DNA of 64,000 bases from Ditylenchus dipsaci (Eukaryota; Nematoda; Chromadorea; Rhabditida; Anguinidae). Both the position numbers and the translations under genes were made by a program. How positions within the stretch are numbered: position 1 is the first letter of the stretch; every line of letters begins with the position of its first letter. The DNA is taken from contig SADC01001184.1 in assembly GCA_004194705.1 (NCBI GenBank), forward strand, positions 992,001 to 1,056,000, written 5' to 3'. Shown here piece by piece: positions 12,039-23,510 of the stretch. The notes under the pieces were generated by a model that saw only the letters and a program-made list of their open reading frames with translations, was not told the origin of the DNA and made no database searches.

Positions 12039-12813
12039 TTGTATACTCATTAATTTGCTGATTATTTAGATTTATGTGTTGCAATAACCAACTTGAACAA
12101 CTCATCAAAGACACTTACAACAATTTGGTAATTCAATCCCTGTTTCCATTGCGCTCTGGAATTTTCACAAAGGACTGTTATTTCTTTTAGGCTTTTTATT
12201 TTTAATACACTGTTGCTTCTGCTGTTTGGTACTACTTTTCCCGCTTAATACGATAAAAGAAACACGCAAAAAACAGTTTCTGATATAAACATTTTTTTTA
12301 ACTATTTGGCTTCATCTCCTCAAAAGTGGATGGTCTTTGTGGTGGATGTTTTATTTTTTATTTATTTTTTATGTGAAGAAAAGTTAGAAAATAGCTTTTT
12401 TATCGTTTTAAGTACATAAAAATTACTTAGGAGTTCAATGTTCAAGCGCCGGCTTAGCGCCGGCGCTTGAACAATCCTGGAGGGGGGGAGCAAACAGTAG
12501 AAGTACAACATACTTTTAACCGAAAAATTATGGGTGAAAATTGGAGCTAATTTTGATAATTCCATTAAAAGCTTACTGAAAAAAAAGTAATGAAATGAAT
12601 TTTTCAGGTGGGGTCCAGCTACAACTTTAATCGTTGCAACGTGCAAAAAATGGCCAATTCCATTCAAGTTAGCTCTAAAATATTCAGAGTAAAAAAAACA
12701 CAGCAGCATTGTTTTTAGAAAGCTGCCGAAGAGAGGTTTAACACTACTTTTGAAGTGCTGGCTGGTATTCCACTTCTATTTTTTATCTATTGAAATTTTG
12801 ATGAATTTTTAAG
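12039..12813. other. 3' flank and intergenic
   Basis: Probable 3' UTR of the Pro/Gln-rich gene, then AT-rich sequence. A short GC-rich palindrome (AGCGCCGGCTTAGCGCCGGC) lies at about 12446-12468 beside a G run. No gene seen. Confidence 0.4.
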
Positions 12814-13265
12814 GTGTGGGAGATTACGCTTCCAAAAGTCATTTTTTTCAAAATTACATCTGCAAAGTGGAGTTAGAAGGAAGGTGAGTGGTGCTAACCC
12901 ACTCAATTTTCTTATTTATTAGGATCTGATTTATTAGGACGGGAAAAAAGGCGACAGTCAGAAGGCGCATAGGATTGAATTTTTTCAAAATCATTACAAA
13001 CGAAGAGCTTTTAGATCATTTAAAAATGCACAAAAGGAAACCGACACAAAATAAAATATAAAAGTGAAAATTAAGGTATCTACTGGCCTATGCTTCCCCT
13101 AAACCAGAAACAGAAGAATTGCCTGAAGAAAATGAGGTTGAAAATTCTCGTAAAGAACCTGGTAAAAGTTGCACAACTAAACCTTTTCAAGTCGAAATAT
13201 TTAAGGCTATCGAACTTCCACTAATCACATCTACAGTTGGAGATGATAGAAGTAATAAGCTTTAA
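12814..13265 (+). CDS. possible 3' exons of a small basic protein
   Basis: Segments 12814-12883 (donor GTGAGT) and 12938-13061 (acceptor TTATTAG) can be joined in two alternative open frames, both rich in Lys and Arg. A further open segment, about 13079-13265, is acidic (ETEELPEENEVENS) and ends TAA. They may be exons of one gene with an undetected intron or a base error between them. No family recognised. Confidence 0.25.
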
Positions 13266-13487
13266 ATTTTGATAAATTATTTATATTAAAAATTGTAAGA
13301 TATAATTGCTAAATTATTTAATTTTTTTCAAAGTTGTATTCCACATTATGATTCTGCCTCAAGTGACTGAAAATAAACTTTTTTATTTTCACTCAATTCT
13401 TTCATGTCAGAATATTTAACCTTACCTAGTTTCTGGTTAAGATGTAATTGGCACGGACAATTTTTTGTTAACTATTATTCAACCTTA

Positions 13488-14990
13488 AGGCCTGTTCACA
13501 ATGGTGACTGCAGCGTGTGGCTTCAGTGTGTGGCGTGGCGCTGCAGCTGCATGGATGTTCACAATGTCTCGCCACACGCCACACTCTGCAGCCACAGCCA
13601 CACGCCACACTCTGCAGCCACAGCCACACGCCACACGCTGCAGCTACACGCCACACTCTGTTCACAATGATGGCCACACTCTGCAGCCACACGCCACACT
13701 CTGCAATCACACGCCACACGCTGCAGCCACACTCTGTTCACAATGGGAAAAATTGAAGGTGCCCATTATCTTAATCCAAAACATCATCTTTCGCTTTCGA
13801 CCGGTATCCAACGTCGACGTGTGACTGAAACGGACGAGAGATTGTTTAAAAAGTCGACAATCACTTACGTTTCACGCTCCTTGCTCTCTCCATCCAACCA
13901 AGTCATGTAGTCGAAATAAGGCCAGGTCGATGCAATCGCTGTATCTTCGGTAACTCCGCTTCCGCTGGGGAGATGCCTCTTCTTCGTCTGCCTCGCATAG
14001 CATCTCGCAGATTCTACTTTTTCGTTGCTTTCTTTCCATCTAATAAAATGAAATCAGCATCTTGTCAAAAAAAGCAAATAAATAATGCAAAACAACCCTC
14101 AATGCCAACCGACTTCTTGACCAGATGGGACCCTTGTGCGTGTTGTTCAAGTACTCCTTGAGAGACTTGTCGTAGAGGCAGCGCTCCTTTTTCACTTCCT
14201 GAATCAACTTGACGAGAATTGGATCTGCTTTCGAGTCCTCTTCGAGAGATTTGATCGGCTTCTCCACACTTGTTTTTGTCGGCGAAGCGAAGAGCTCATC
14301 ATCACTTGTAGACATTTGATCTGAAAAACAAGAAATTCAAGCAAGGAAATATAAGCAACAATATTTAACAAGGAAACAAAAACAACAACATTTCTACTCG
14401 AAAGCAACCATAAAAATAAAATGGAATCACAAACATAAACACAAAGTGAAAATTTTCAAAAAACGCCACACTATTTTCAAATATTTTGAAAGTGTGGCTG
14501 TGGCACACGCTGCAGCCACACTCTGTTGTGGCACCTTTGGATTAAGATAATGGGCACCTTCATTTTTCCCATTGTGAACAGAGTGTTTTTGTTTAAGGAG
14601 CGTGAAACGTAAGTGATTGTCGACTTTTTAACAATCTCTCGTCCGTTTTCAGTCACACGTCGACGTTGGATACCGGTCGAAAGCGAAAGATGATGTTTGG
14701 ATTAAGATAATGGGCACCTTCAATTTTTCCCATTGTGAACAGAGTGTGGCTGCAGCGTGTGGCGTGTGGTTGCAGAGTGTGGCGTGTGGCTGCAGAGTGT
14801 GGCCATCATTGTGAACAGAGTGTGGCGTGTAGCTGCAGCGTGTGGCGTGTGGCTGTGGCTGCAGAGTGTGGCCATCATTGTGAACAGAGTGTGGCGTGTG
14901 GCTGCAGCGTGTGGCGACGCATTGTGAACACCCAATCGCCACACGCTGCAGCCACACGCTGCAGCTGTAGCCACCATTGTGAACAGGCTT
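13488..14990 (-). mobile_element. PIF/Harbinger-like element with terminal word arrays
   Basis: Ends AGGCCTGTTCACAATGG and, inverted, AAGCCTGTTCACAATGG are flanked by the 3-bp duplication TTA (13485-13487 and 14991-14993), the size usual for PIF/Harbinger. Both ends are followed by arrays built from CACACTCTGCAGCCACACGC with inserted copies of the element tip (CTGTTCACAATG): 13500-13740 and, inverted, 14720-14985. A second inverted pair of about 130 bases (about 13780-13880 and 14595-14700) lies inside. The interior encodes a MADF-type protein, consistent with the superfamily, but no DDE transposase is present. Confidence 0.7.
13865..14315 (-). CDS. MADF-domain protein of the Harbinger element, probably decayed
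   Basis: ATG at 14315 opens a frame with an acidic leader (MSTSDDELF) and then a MADF core: LIQEVKKERCLYDKSLKEYL followed by a Trp. After an intron-like AT-rich gap (about 14040-14130) a second segment reads ARCYARQTKKRHLPSGSG and then TWPYFDYMTWL, the usual second half of a MADF domain, ending TAA at 13865. MADF/Myb-SANT proteins are the second, DNA-binding gene of Harbinger elements. The intron borders do not give a clean GT-AG join in frame, which suggests decay or a base error. Confidence 0.55.
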
Positions 14991-14993
14991 TTA

Positions 14994-16288
14994 AAGGGAG
15001 GGTACATCTCTTGTCCGTATCTTGCACCCTCCCTTTAAACTGCCATGGGTATGGTTTGTAATATTTTAATTTTTTACTTGTCTTTAAGACAAATTACAGA
15101 AATGGCTGGTAGGTCAATATGTTAGTGTCAGGGATGATTATTATGCAAACAAATAAACATATTTTGATGAGCAAACGGTGCGTAGGCGTCTTTGCCCTTT
15201 TCGCCTTTTCTTAATGTTTTGCAGTTTAGAACACACGTTTGAGCCAGTCCTAACGTTTTTTTGGCACACCGAGCGCCTAATTTTTTTTTAAATAAGCCAA
15301 AAATATTGTAGTACCGTTGTGTCTCCTTTCTCTTAGTCTCTCCTAGGAATTGTCCGGAGGGTAGAGGTATAGTGTAATGGAAGCACGTTGGCCCGGTAAT
15401 CCAAAAGAGCTGGTTCAACTCCAGACACCACCATTTTCCTCTGGTCAAGCAATCCGAAAAAAACTGCCAAAAAAACGTTTGTGGTAGTTTGTCTTGAGAC
15501 AAAACTTATTACTGCTTGCGTAATTTTTCTGTATACACATACCCTGATTTAGGCAGAAACCAACTAATAGGTTAGCTGAAAAAAAAATAAAATTGAAAAA
15601 GGCGTGAATCAAACGAAATTGCGAAAAGTGTACAAACGCCCCAACGTCGAACTAATTTGGGTGTTTTACACAAAAAAAAAACTTTATTTCCCAAATGTTA
15701 AGCACAATATATGAAGGAAAAGACTAGTCTAAATAACAAAGCAATTTTATTTTAAACCAAAAAAGTTCATGAAACAATATTTTTATAATTCTCTATTAAT
15801 TTACACAAATTCACACAAACGAGGATACACAATTAATAAGTTAAATTTCTATGCGGTTTTTTTAATTACTTGAAAAATAAAAAGTTATCACAAGCTATTA
15901 TAAGGAAAATAAAGCTTTGGAAATATTAAGGAGGTTGAAATTGGTCGACACAGATGATAATTTTTCAAATAAATATTGCATTACTCATTTAGGCAGAAAC
16001 CAACTAATTTGTCTTTAATATGTAATCGTTTTCCACAACGATTTAACAGAATTGGATTTATTGACTGAGTGCACATTTTGGGCAGTAGACAAGGGAGTCA
16101 CATTCTGAAAAATTATCATAAAGTTACTCTTTAAAAGATCCCTATGCAAAAAACCGAATATTTTTTCACCATTCAACTTCGTATGGCGTCAATAACCGTT
16201 TTTATATCATTTTGAGTTCGTGAATATCCCATTAAAAAGCTGAGATCCATAGCTACATGATATAAAATAAATCTGATAAAACAGCTAA
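14994..16288. other. intergenic
   Basis: Apart from the tRNA-like sequence at 15358-15436, AT-rich with no supported gene. CTTTAAAGGGAGGGT and its near complement frame 14990-15040 as a short hairpin. Confidence 0.4.
15358..15436 (+). tRNA. tRNA-Thr-like pseudogene or SINE head
   Basis: The sequence contains an A-box-like TAGTGTAATGG, an anticodon-arm-like TTGGC/TCCAA with loop CCGGTAA (GGT at the anticodon position) and a B-box-like GGTTCAACTCC in a T-arm, followed by CACCACCA. The 5' acceptor strand does not pair with the 3' strand and the base before the anticodon is C, not T. It is therefore more likely a tRNA-derived repeat than a working tRNA. Confidence 0.35.
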
Positions 16289-16478
16289 CACGGGAAAGGC
16301 ACGACACCCCGTCACGTATCAAGGAACTTTATATACCAAAAGCTATCCCTAACCGAGCTTGTTACTGAACCGCGATCCGAATTTCCTATGGAGCAGTCTT
16401 GGGCGAGATATTCCAATTTGAAAGTTGCAAAATATAGCAGTTAAAATATCGTGAAAAATTACACCTTCAATCAATCTG

Positions 16479-16549
16479 TACGTATGGCGCAATGGTATCG
16501 CTTGAGATTATATTTTTCACATCGTAGGTTCGGTACCCACCATAGTGAA
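16479..16549 (+). tRNA. tRNA-like sequence inside the foldback arm
   Basis: A D-stem GCG/CGC, a fully paired anticodon stem TGAGA/TTTCA with 7-base loop TTATATT (ATA at the anticodon position) and a T-arm around GGTTCGGTACCC can be drawn. A- and B-box-like sequences are present. A diverged copy lies in the other arm, about 17694-17760 on the minus strand. Its location in a transposon arm argues for a captured or tRNA-derived sequence rather than a host tRNA gene. Confidence 0.4.
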
Positions 16550-16559
16550 AAGTTTTTTT

Positions 16560-16872
16560 GAAATGCGGACGGCGTCCCGTCCGCCATTCAAATTTTTTTT
16601 ACCGGCCGTCCGGTTTTTGAAAAATATGACCGGCCGTCTCTCGGCTGGCCGGCCGTTCATAGCATGGTCACGACAAAAAAAAATTCAAATTTTTTTTGTA
16701 TTTTAATTTCAGTGAAAAGCCTGAAATTTTGACAGGACGGGCCGTCTTGGACGGGATGGACGGGATCGAAAATTCGCCGGCCATCCGCCGGCCATCCGCC
16801 GGCCATCCGCCGGCCATCCGCCGGCCGTCCTATTTAAAAAACTCGACCGGCCGTCCGCCGTCGCGTAAAAAT
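16560..16872. repeat. CCGGCCATCCG / CGGACGGCC word array
   Basis: Four to five tandem copies of the 11-base unit CCGGCCATCCG (about 16777-16830) with outlying inverted copies such as GGCCGTCCGG on both sides. The block is much more GC-rich than its surroundings. It may be a separate nested element, but I found no target duplication. Confidence 0.6.
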
Positions 16873-17056
16873 ATTTTGGACACTAGGATTCGGAAGAGAA
16901 GAGAAGCAATGGCTGACCAATGCCTTTGATAGTGACTCTTGTATAAGCTCCAGGATAATCAAAGAATTCCATTGTTTGTACCAAATAAAAAATTGAAAAA
17001 GGTTCTCGCAGTAAAAAAACGTGAATTCATGTAAAATGAAAAAATCCAAAAAAAGG

Positions 17057-17677
17057 CGGCGGTCAATTCGTCGACGGTCAGTTCGTCGACAGGTCAATTC
17101 GTCGACCGGTCAATTCGTCGACATTTTCGGTAGAGACTGCGACTCGAATGTCTTACCTCACACAATTCCCATTTAGTGACATTCATTTGTCGCCCCCGGC
17201 GGCGGCGTTTTTTTGAAGGTGCCCAACTATGTCCAGTCGGAGGTACCGAGGAAGTGGTACCCACTGGGTCTACCTAGGAGGTGGCAAACAGTTAAAAGTA
17301 CCAAGGAGGCAGTTCTCAAGTTATCATGTGGAGGTAACCGGGAAGTGGTACTCTGAAGATGTTATCCAGGTGGGGGTACCCAGGAGGTGGTATCCAAGTA
17401 AGTATAATTAAGAGGTGGTAACCAGGGGAAGAGCCAAGAGGGGACACTCAGGTGGTGGTACATAGTCGGTATCCAGGTGGTCGTATTCAAGATGTGGTAC
17501 CTAGTTAGAGAGTACCCAGGAGCGGCCTTTCGCCTTAGCGCCTTTTCTAGTTACCAATAATAGGTTTTATATTGGGATTAGGAAAAAAGTTATTTTTAAA
17601 TCGAGTTTATATTGAATTACTCAATTGACATGGTGAAACTAAGAATGACGAAAATGTCGACGAATTGACCTAGAGCC
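17057..17677. mobile_element. 8-bp-duplication element with GGTCAATTCGTCGAC words
   Basis: Flanked by AAAAAAAG on both sides (17049-17056 and 17678-17685). The left end has four tandem copies of GGTCAATTCGTCGAC (to about 17130); the right end has one inverted copy. The interior carries a degenerate GGTACC-rich minisatellite. The 8-bp duplication fits the hAT superfamily. The A run weakens the target-duplication evidence. Confidence 0.6.
17229..17522 (+). repeat. degenerate GGTACCxxGGAGGTGG minisatellite
   Basis: About 15 imperfect units of roughly 17-20 bases built on GGTACCCAGGAGGTGG. The same base motif, in the complementary sense, recurs at 37100-37400 and 42440-43560. Confidence 0.65.
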
Positions 17678-18208
17678 AAAAAAAGATGCATCGAGTGGGT
17701 ACCGAAGCTACGATGTGAAAAATGTAATCTCAAGCGATACCACTGATTGAACGTGTAATTTTTCATCATATTTTAACTGCTATATTTTGCAACTTTCAAA
17801 TTGGAAAATCTCGCCTAAGACTACTCCATAGGAAATTCGGATCGCGGTTCAGTAACAAGCTCTGTTAGGGCTTTCTTTTGGTATATAAGGTTCCTTGATA
17901 CATGACGGGGTGGTCGTGCCTTTCCCGTGTAAGAAAAATAAAAAAAAATTAAATTTGACTTGGCAATTCGAGGTACAGTTAACAATTAACCCACGTTTAA
18001 TTTTTTCGATGGTGAAAGAAATATGTTTTTGAGTCTATAAACAAAAACAGCTGACCCATACCGATGATTTTTTAGCAGCAGAACTATTGAAGCTAGGCAG
18101 CCCGGCAATCACACTTCTCCGCAGAAACTCGTCCACAAACTCACCCGCTTTTTCGCAACTTTTGTCCCTAAAACATCGTTTGTCGTTCGCAATAATTGCT
18201 TCACATTT

Positions 18209-19340
18209 TTACCAAAATTCTTCCATGTTTTGAATTATCAGAGTAGGTCTGGGCTTTAGTTGAGTTAAGCGGCATACTTGGCAGAAACCCCACAGGCGTT
18301 CCGCCGAAGCATGCTGCCGTTGGTCTAAGATAATGGTCTGATAGTCTCTTCTCCATTCAAAATATTTCCTGAACAGTGAATCATAGTAGAGATTTTTTCT
18401 GGGAGTAAGAACGCACATATACTCTTCTCTGTTGCTTATCAGACGTTTTAGGTGGATTGCCAGCTCTTGTATGGTTGGATAGTCATCCACTAAAAAGTGT
18501 ATAACTGCTGCATTTTTTACTGTGTATTTTTAAATTATTTAAAGGGGCATACCAGCGCGTTACACTGCAAATTAAGGCGGGGACCCTTAAGTTTTCAAAA
18601 ATCGTCCTTATTTTCACCCGTCTCATGTCAAATCTGATATTTATGACTTTATCCTACTTTAAAAAAATAGGCAGAAAACTTTCGTCGGATCAGCTAGAAC
18701 GCTTTATAAAACGGTCATAAGAGAAATAAATTGATGGTCCCGCCTTTATTGTAGTGTATGCTGGTATGCCCCTTTAAGTTAGAATTTAAAGGGTTTGACA
18801 AATTTCGAAAAATTTGGCTAATTTAGAGCTTTATTAGTGTGGTTTTATCGAAAAAAATTAATCGGACAATTTTAGCGTCATAACCATTTTAATCTTTAAC
18901 TTTTAATAAAAGTTTAAATCTTTATTAATTGTGGATACTGAGAAGTGGAAAAAAGCCAAATAAAAAAGCCTTTAATAACTAAGAAAATTAGAAAATTGTG
19001 CTGTTTTATCAGCGAGCAAAAATGATTCAACTTTGCTTTGAAGTGGACAACATACCAGCAATAAAAGAATGCGGAGGAACATACTTCTCTACAATTTTTC
19101 TTCGCAGAACAATTGGCACAACCAGGAACCCGTAGCCTTGATTCCACAGTTTCTCTGTTATATAGTCAGTGCAAATGCTATTTTCGGCTGCATAATAGAA
19201 GTGATAACTATAAATATTTTATAATAGTTTGAAGCCTGTCAAAACAAAACCTACTCAGAATTAATTTTATTCTGGCAGTTGTCTTGCTTGGCGCATTTTA
19301 GATCACCGCAACCTCCGTAAACATCCACCTCGATAAATCT
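18209..19340 (-). CDS. alpha-1,3-fucosyltransferase-like, catalytic C-terminal exons
   Basis: Three exons join in phase on the minus strand: 19255-19340, 19056-19207 and 18209-18489. They encode the conserved GT10 C-terminal region: VDVYGGCGDLKC, then YHFYYAAENSICTDYITEKLW, then FLVVPIVL, YVPPHSFIAVDDYPT and a final FCQVC pair of cysteines, with TAA at 18209. These match the GDP-fucose-binding block of alpha-1,3-fucosyltransferases (VD.YG.CG ... F.NS.C.DYITEKL ... VPPGSFI..DD). Family members are Golgi type II membrane enzymes adding fucose to GlcNAc in glycans. The N-terminal anchor and first half are not recognised upstream. A possible exon at about 19510-19590 (SSWSDEELLWQKFF) does not join in phase to 19340. 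Confidence 0.8.
18543..18773. mobile_element. TTAA-flanked MITE in the fucosyltransferase intron
   Basis: Ends GGGGCATACCAGC and GCTGGTATGCCCC lie between TTAA at 18539-18542 and 18774-18777. It sits in the intron between the last two exons. It is closely related to 62413-62645 (shared GCGCGTTACACTGCAAAT). Confidence 0.75.
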
Positions 19341-21502
19341 CTGGGAATATAAATTTTATTTGAGGTAATGATATTCCAGTTTTTTATTTTCTTTTTCAAT
19401 TCATTGTTTAATAGCACCGCAATTTTTTATTAGAAATGAACTATAACAAAATGGATAAGGATGACTAGCTGACTAGATTTTTCATTTTTCCCGCACATAA
19501 TATTCCCTGACTCACCAGAGATCATAAAATATGTCTTCGCCCTTAAAGAACTTTTGCCACAATAATTCCTCGTCTGACCAAGACGATTTTGCACACAACT
19601 GTGGCAGAGTAAAATCTTTTAGCACGTCTACTTATCTCTAAAAAAACTTAGCTAACTTGAATAAAATAGCCTATTAACAATAACTTAATAAAAAAAGTAT
19701 CAAAGATGACAAACAACAAATAACTAAAATGGGATCAGGGTGCATAAGTGCCGTAGAATGAATGCCATTTTTGATTGACTATATCATTTAAGTCTTTTAA
19801 GGTGTTGGAAAAATAAACATCCCTGACTGATTAATATAGAAAACACGGTCTATGAATTTTAAATATATTGCTTTCTCAATCATTCAATCATCTGCTAAGA
19901 TGTCAATATTACAAACCTTGAGTCCAGCCATCACATTTTCTCTTCTGCTGGTTGTCTACAGTGGCTCACGAACCAAGCTCTAGATTGAGAAAAAATTGCA
20001 TGATTTAAAAGGTGGCGCAAAGTTCAAGACCCTACTTTTTTACCCTACTTCTATTTTATAATTAAAACTTACGAAGCAAATTTCTCATTTTATCTACTTG
20101 CTGTTTATCAAAAGCAAGAAGTTTAACTATCGTTTGAATATATGGAGGTGTTTAAACTGTTTCAAGTGATTTATTAGACAGCTTTTTATAATTACTGTCA
20201 CATATTTTGATTATGATTCACAGCAAGTGATAGCACATAAAAAAGCTGAGAGAATTCACCTAATGAGTCTATTTTAAACCAGAAGAAAACAATAGGTACA
20301 ACCGAGAGACTAGAATAATAAATTTTTAACACTTAAAAAGTTCGGTATCTAATTTCGCCCCTTATGGTTTTACTTTTTGAAATTAGCGTACATAGCTTTT
20401 GTCTTGCCATTCACAATATGTTGGAATTGTTGCAAAAAAGTCAAATTTCTTCGTGAGGCAAAGCTAGTTTGACTGTGTAACCTAAAGCATTGAAAAAAAT
20501 CAAATAAAAATATGCTATAATTATTTACCATATGGAGATGAAGCCAAAGTATCATGCCGAAAACCCAAACTTAAGTTTTGTTGTGATTTATATGGTAAAG
20601 CTATATCTGGCTGTAGTTTACCTCATATTGAAAAAGCCAATTGGTGAGCCCACCATGGGGTTCGAATTGACGGGGACTCCTATAAATATGTTTGCTTTTG
20701 TTTTTGTTGTTGTCAAGCAAGCTAACCTGACTGTAATGAACAAAGTATTGGTTGGGCTTTTGGCGCATGGAGTAGGACGGGGATTGGAAGAACACTGCCT
20801 AAACCCAACGTAAAAACAAGACAGGGAACTAATACGCTCAAAAATACATCTGCCTTTTCGAGTAGTGAATGGTCAGAAGAGATTTCACAGTTCCAGTCTG
20901 GACAACCCTAGAAAATTTTGTGGGAAATCTATTAAAATCAAAAAATTTAATGGTTATGTAAAATTTAAATGGGGGCATAAATACAAGGCTCGCATATTTT
21001 TCTAACATAAAGACATTTTGGCAAGGAAACAATACTGTTTTGTATGAAGTTTAGACAATCCTGCAAAATTCCTAGTAAAGATAATAAACTTGGCTAATTT
21101 ATTTGCAGATTTCAATCCAAAAATCTGATTTTCGTGATTGCAAACTGAATTGGGCTCAGCAGTAAGATTTATCAAAAAAAATTACTATGATAAAGTTAAC
21201 AGGAAAAAAAATTTTTTTCGTGTGAATCCCTTACGTTGTAATTATTGCCATTTGTAGTGTTTAATTTAGAAAATCTCCCTTTTCAGTTATTTTTTCATTT
21301 GCAACTTATCGATGAGGCAAGAGGCTAGCTACGCAAACTTTTCAATTTTTCCCGAGTTTTTCGGCTCACTCTGTATTAAATTTCTCCTAGCTTGAAATAA
21401 TTCAAATAATATAGTTAAAAAGTACCCGCAAATTAGTTTGATCAAAATGAGTGTCCCACATTAAGAGAATAGTCTTTTCTAAAAAATAAATTAGTGCTTT
21501 TT
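19341..21502. other. no supported gene
   Basis: AT-rich. It may hold undetected upstream exons of the fucosyltransferase. One minus-strand segment, about 19735-19820, looks weakly coding (KDLNDIVNQKWHSFYG) after a CAG acceptor but has no donor. A plus-strand frame at 20532-20813 overlaps an ordinary AT-rich tract and resembles nothing known. Confidence 0.35.
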
Positions 21503-21815
21503 CTAATTTTTTTTGAAGAAAGACACTTTGAATAGGTTCTGAAACTCGTAGTCTTTCTGGCAATGAAGCAAGGCCGGAGAAGGCAAAACATCCTCAATCA
21601 TTAACACCTATAAATTGAGCATATGAATGGAGTTCATTCAAAAACTTCTCAGTACTTACCTCATCACTGACGTTCAAAATCTGATTGGCTTTGCAGTGCA
21701 TTTGATATGTGAATGGGGAAATAGTTGAATTCACATGTGTATTTGAACTTTTAGGTGGTAAATAAAAGCCATGACCATCGGAGAAAATCGGACGAGATTT
21801 CCTTCCAAAAGTCAT
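21503..21815 (-). CDS. small two-exon protein, unrecognised
   Basis: Exon 1 (21660-21815) starts at ATG and ends at a consensus donor GTAAGT. Exon 2 (21503-21607) follows a TTTATAG acceptor in phase and ends TAG, giving 86 residues. It has no signal peptide or membrane segment, and reads FGRKSRPIFSDGHGFYLPP near the start and EDVLPSPALLHCQKDYEF in exon 2. A second donor-like GTGTCT in exon 2 could extend the gene. The clean splice sites and even codon use make it likely real; the function is unknown. Confidence 0.5.
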
Positions 21816-21969
21816 GTTTTGTGTCTTAAACTTTTTTAATTAATTAAAAATATGATTTAAAAAATCACAGAGAGCCAGAGAAATTTTTGTTGAATCAATG
21901 TTAGCTACCGTATTTTCTCTATTGATCCCCCACTCTTTTATAAATACCCAGTCTCTAATAATCCTTTAA

Positions 21970-23266
21970 CACTGAAACATTCGAGCGGCACATCTGGTTT
22001 TTTTACTCAGTTTTTCATGTTAAATCCATGTCTGGTCTCAAAATTTTAAAATTCGCGGTATGAAGGGGTTAACTGTCTTTTTGAATTTAGGAAGCTGAAA
22101 ATCACATGTCTTATGTTAATTTTGCATTTTTTTGTCATATTGTAATGGTTCACATACTTTTTATGGTTTCTTTGAAAGCTAAGACTCTAAGCTTTCTAAC
22201 GACATATCGATCAGGCAATTAGCATCATACAATTTAATAGTTTCGGTTAAGAGAAACAATTGTGTCGTTTTTTTCAAAAACGTCGTCGATAGCAAAATAT
22301 GAAAAATTTTGTATTTTAAGGGCGTTGTTTTGTGAACAGTATGAACCATTTAATAGAGCATAAAAAACTGAACAAGATAAGGCTTTGAAAAAAATGAAGA
22401 AAAGCATTATAAATGTGAATCTAGAGTCCGAAAAACAAATCAAAAAATTATTCTAAAAATATTTTTGGGCGAAACCTTAATCCTGTTAGACAAACTGAGA
22501 ATTCTGACAACATGTTCGTGTTTAGCATGGTCGAAAAATGCTCTTGTATGTTAAACCTGATCGTCAAATATTGAATTCCGCTCAAGACAATAAACATTTA
22601 AATAATAAAAAATTCACATTTTTTCAAATGTTTATTGTCTTGAGCGGAGTTCGATATTTGGCGGTCAGGTTGAACATGCAAGAGCATTTTTATAAGCAAA
22701 TCGACCATGCTGAACACGAATATGTTGTCAGGATTCTCAGTTTGTCTAACAGGATTAAGGTTTCGCCCAAAATATTTTTAGAATAATTCTTTGATTTGTT
22801 TTTCGGACTCTACATTTACATTTTCAATGCTTTTTTCGTTTTTTTCAAAGCCCTGCCTTGTGCAGTTTTTCATGCTCTATTGAATAGTTTATACTGTTTA
22901 CAAAAACAACGTCCTTAAAATACAAAATTTTCCATATTTTGCTATCGACGACATTTTTGAAAAAACGACACAATTGATTTTTTTAACCAAAACTATTAAA
23001 TTGTATGATGCTAATTACCTGAATGATATGTCGTTCAAAAGCTTAGAGTCTCAGCTTTCAAACAAGCCATAAAAAGTATGTAAACCATCCGAATATGACA
23101 AAGAAAAATGGAAAATTAACATAAGACATGTGGTTTTCAGCTTCCTTACTTCAAAATAACAGTTAACCCCTTCATACCGCGAATTTTAAAATTCTGAGAC
23201 CATATTTGGATTTAGCATGAAAAACTGAGCAAAAACACCCAGGAGTGCCGCTCGACCGTTCTAGTG
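21970..23266. mobile_element. long-armed foldback flanked by TTAA
   Basis: Two arms of about 600 bases are inverted diverged copies meeting near 22610. The ends are CACTGAAACATTCGAGCGGC on the left and, inverted, CACTAGAACGGTCGAGCGGC. TTAA lies at 21966-21969 and 23267-23270. A half-length relative lies at about 26317-26865. No transposase seen. Confidence 0.7.
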
Positions 23267-23510
23267 TTAATAGTTCCTAAACCAAAATTCCTAAACGAAT
23301 ATGAGATGCATTTCTTTTATATTGTTTTTTTATTTGAAAATTTATTATTGAAGACGGTGAAGACGGTAAAAAAATAAAAACGGTACAAAATGGCACAGTC
23401 AACCGTCGATAAACTGTCATCCTCAGGCCAGTCCCCAAGGGTGCTGATTTGTCAGTTTTTTTAATTCTTGTCGAGGGTTGATTGTATAGGCAAATAGCGG
23501 TCATTTTAAG

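Larger units (their letters stand above)
16289..17929. mobile_element. Harbinger-like foldback element with tRNA-like arms
   Basis: Inverted arms of about 270 bases begin CACGGGAAAGGCACGAC. The copies are flanked by TAA (16286-16288 and 17930-17932), which fits PIF/Harbinger target duplications. Each arm contains a tRNA-like sequence. The interior holds a CCGGCCATCCG array (about 16560-16870) and an independent 8-bp-duplication element (17057-17677). No transposase was seen. Confidence 0.65.

Noticed and set aside
13404..13824. Several overlapping frames of 80-108 codons rich in His, Cys and Trp
   Set aside because: Translation of the CACACTCTGCAGC word array in different frames; mirrored frames occur at 14649-15061.
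15358..15436. Working tRNA gene
   Set aside because: The acceptor stem does not pair and position 33 is not T; kept only as a tRNA-like sequence.
20532..20813. 93-codon plus-strand frame
   Set aside because: No splice context, no homologue recognised, and equally open on the other strand.
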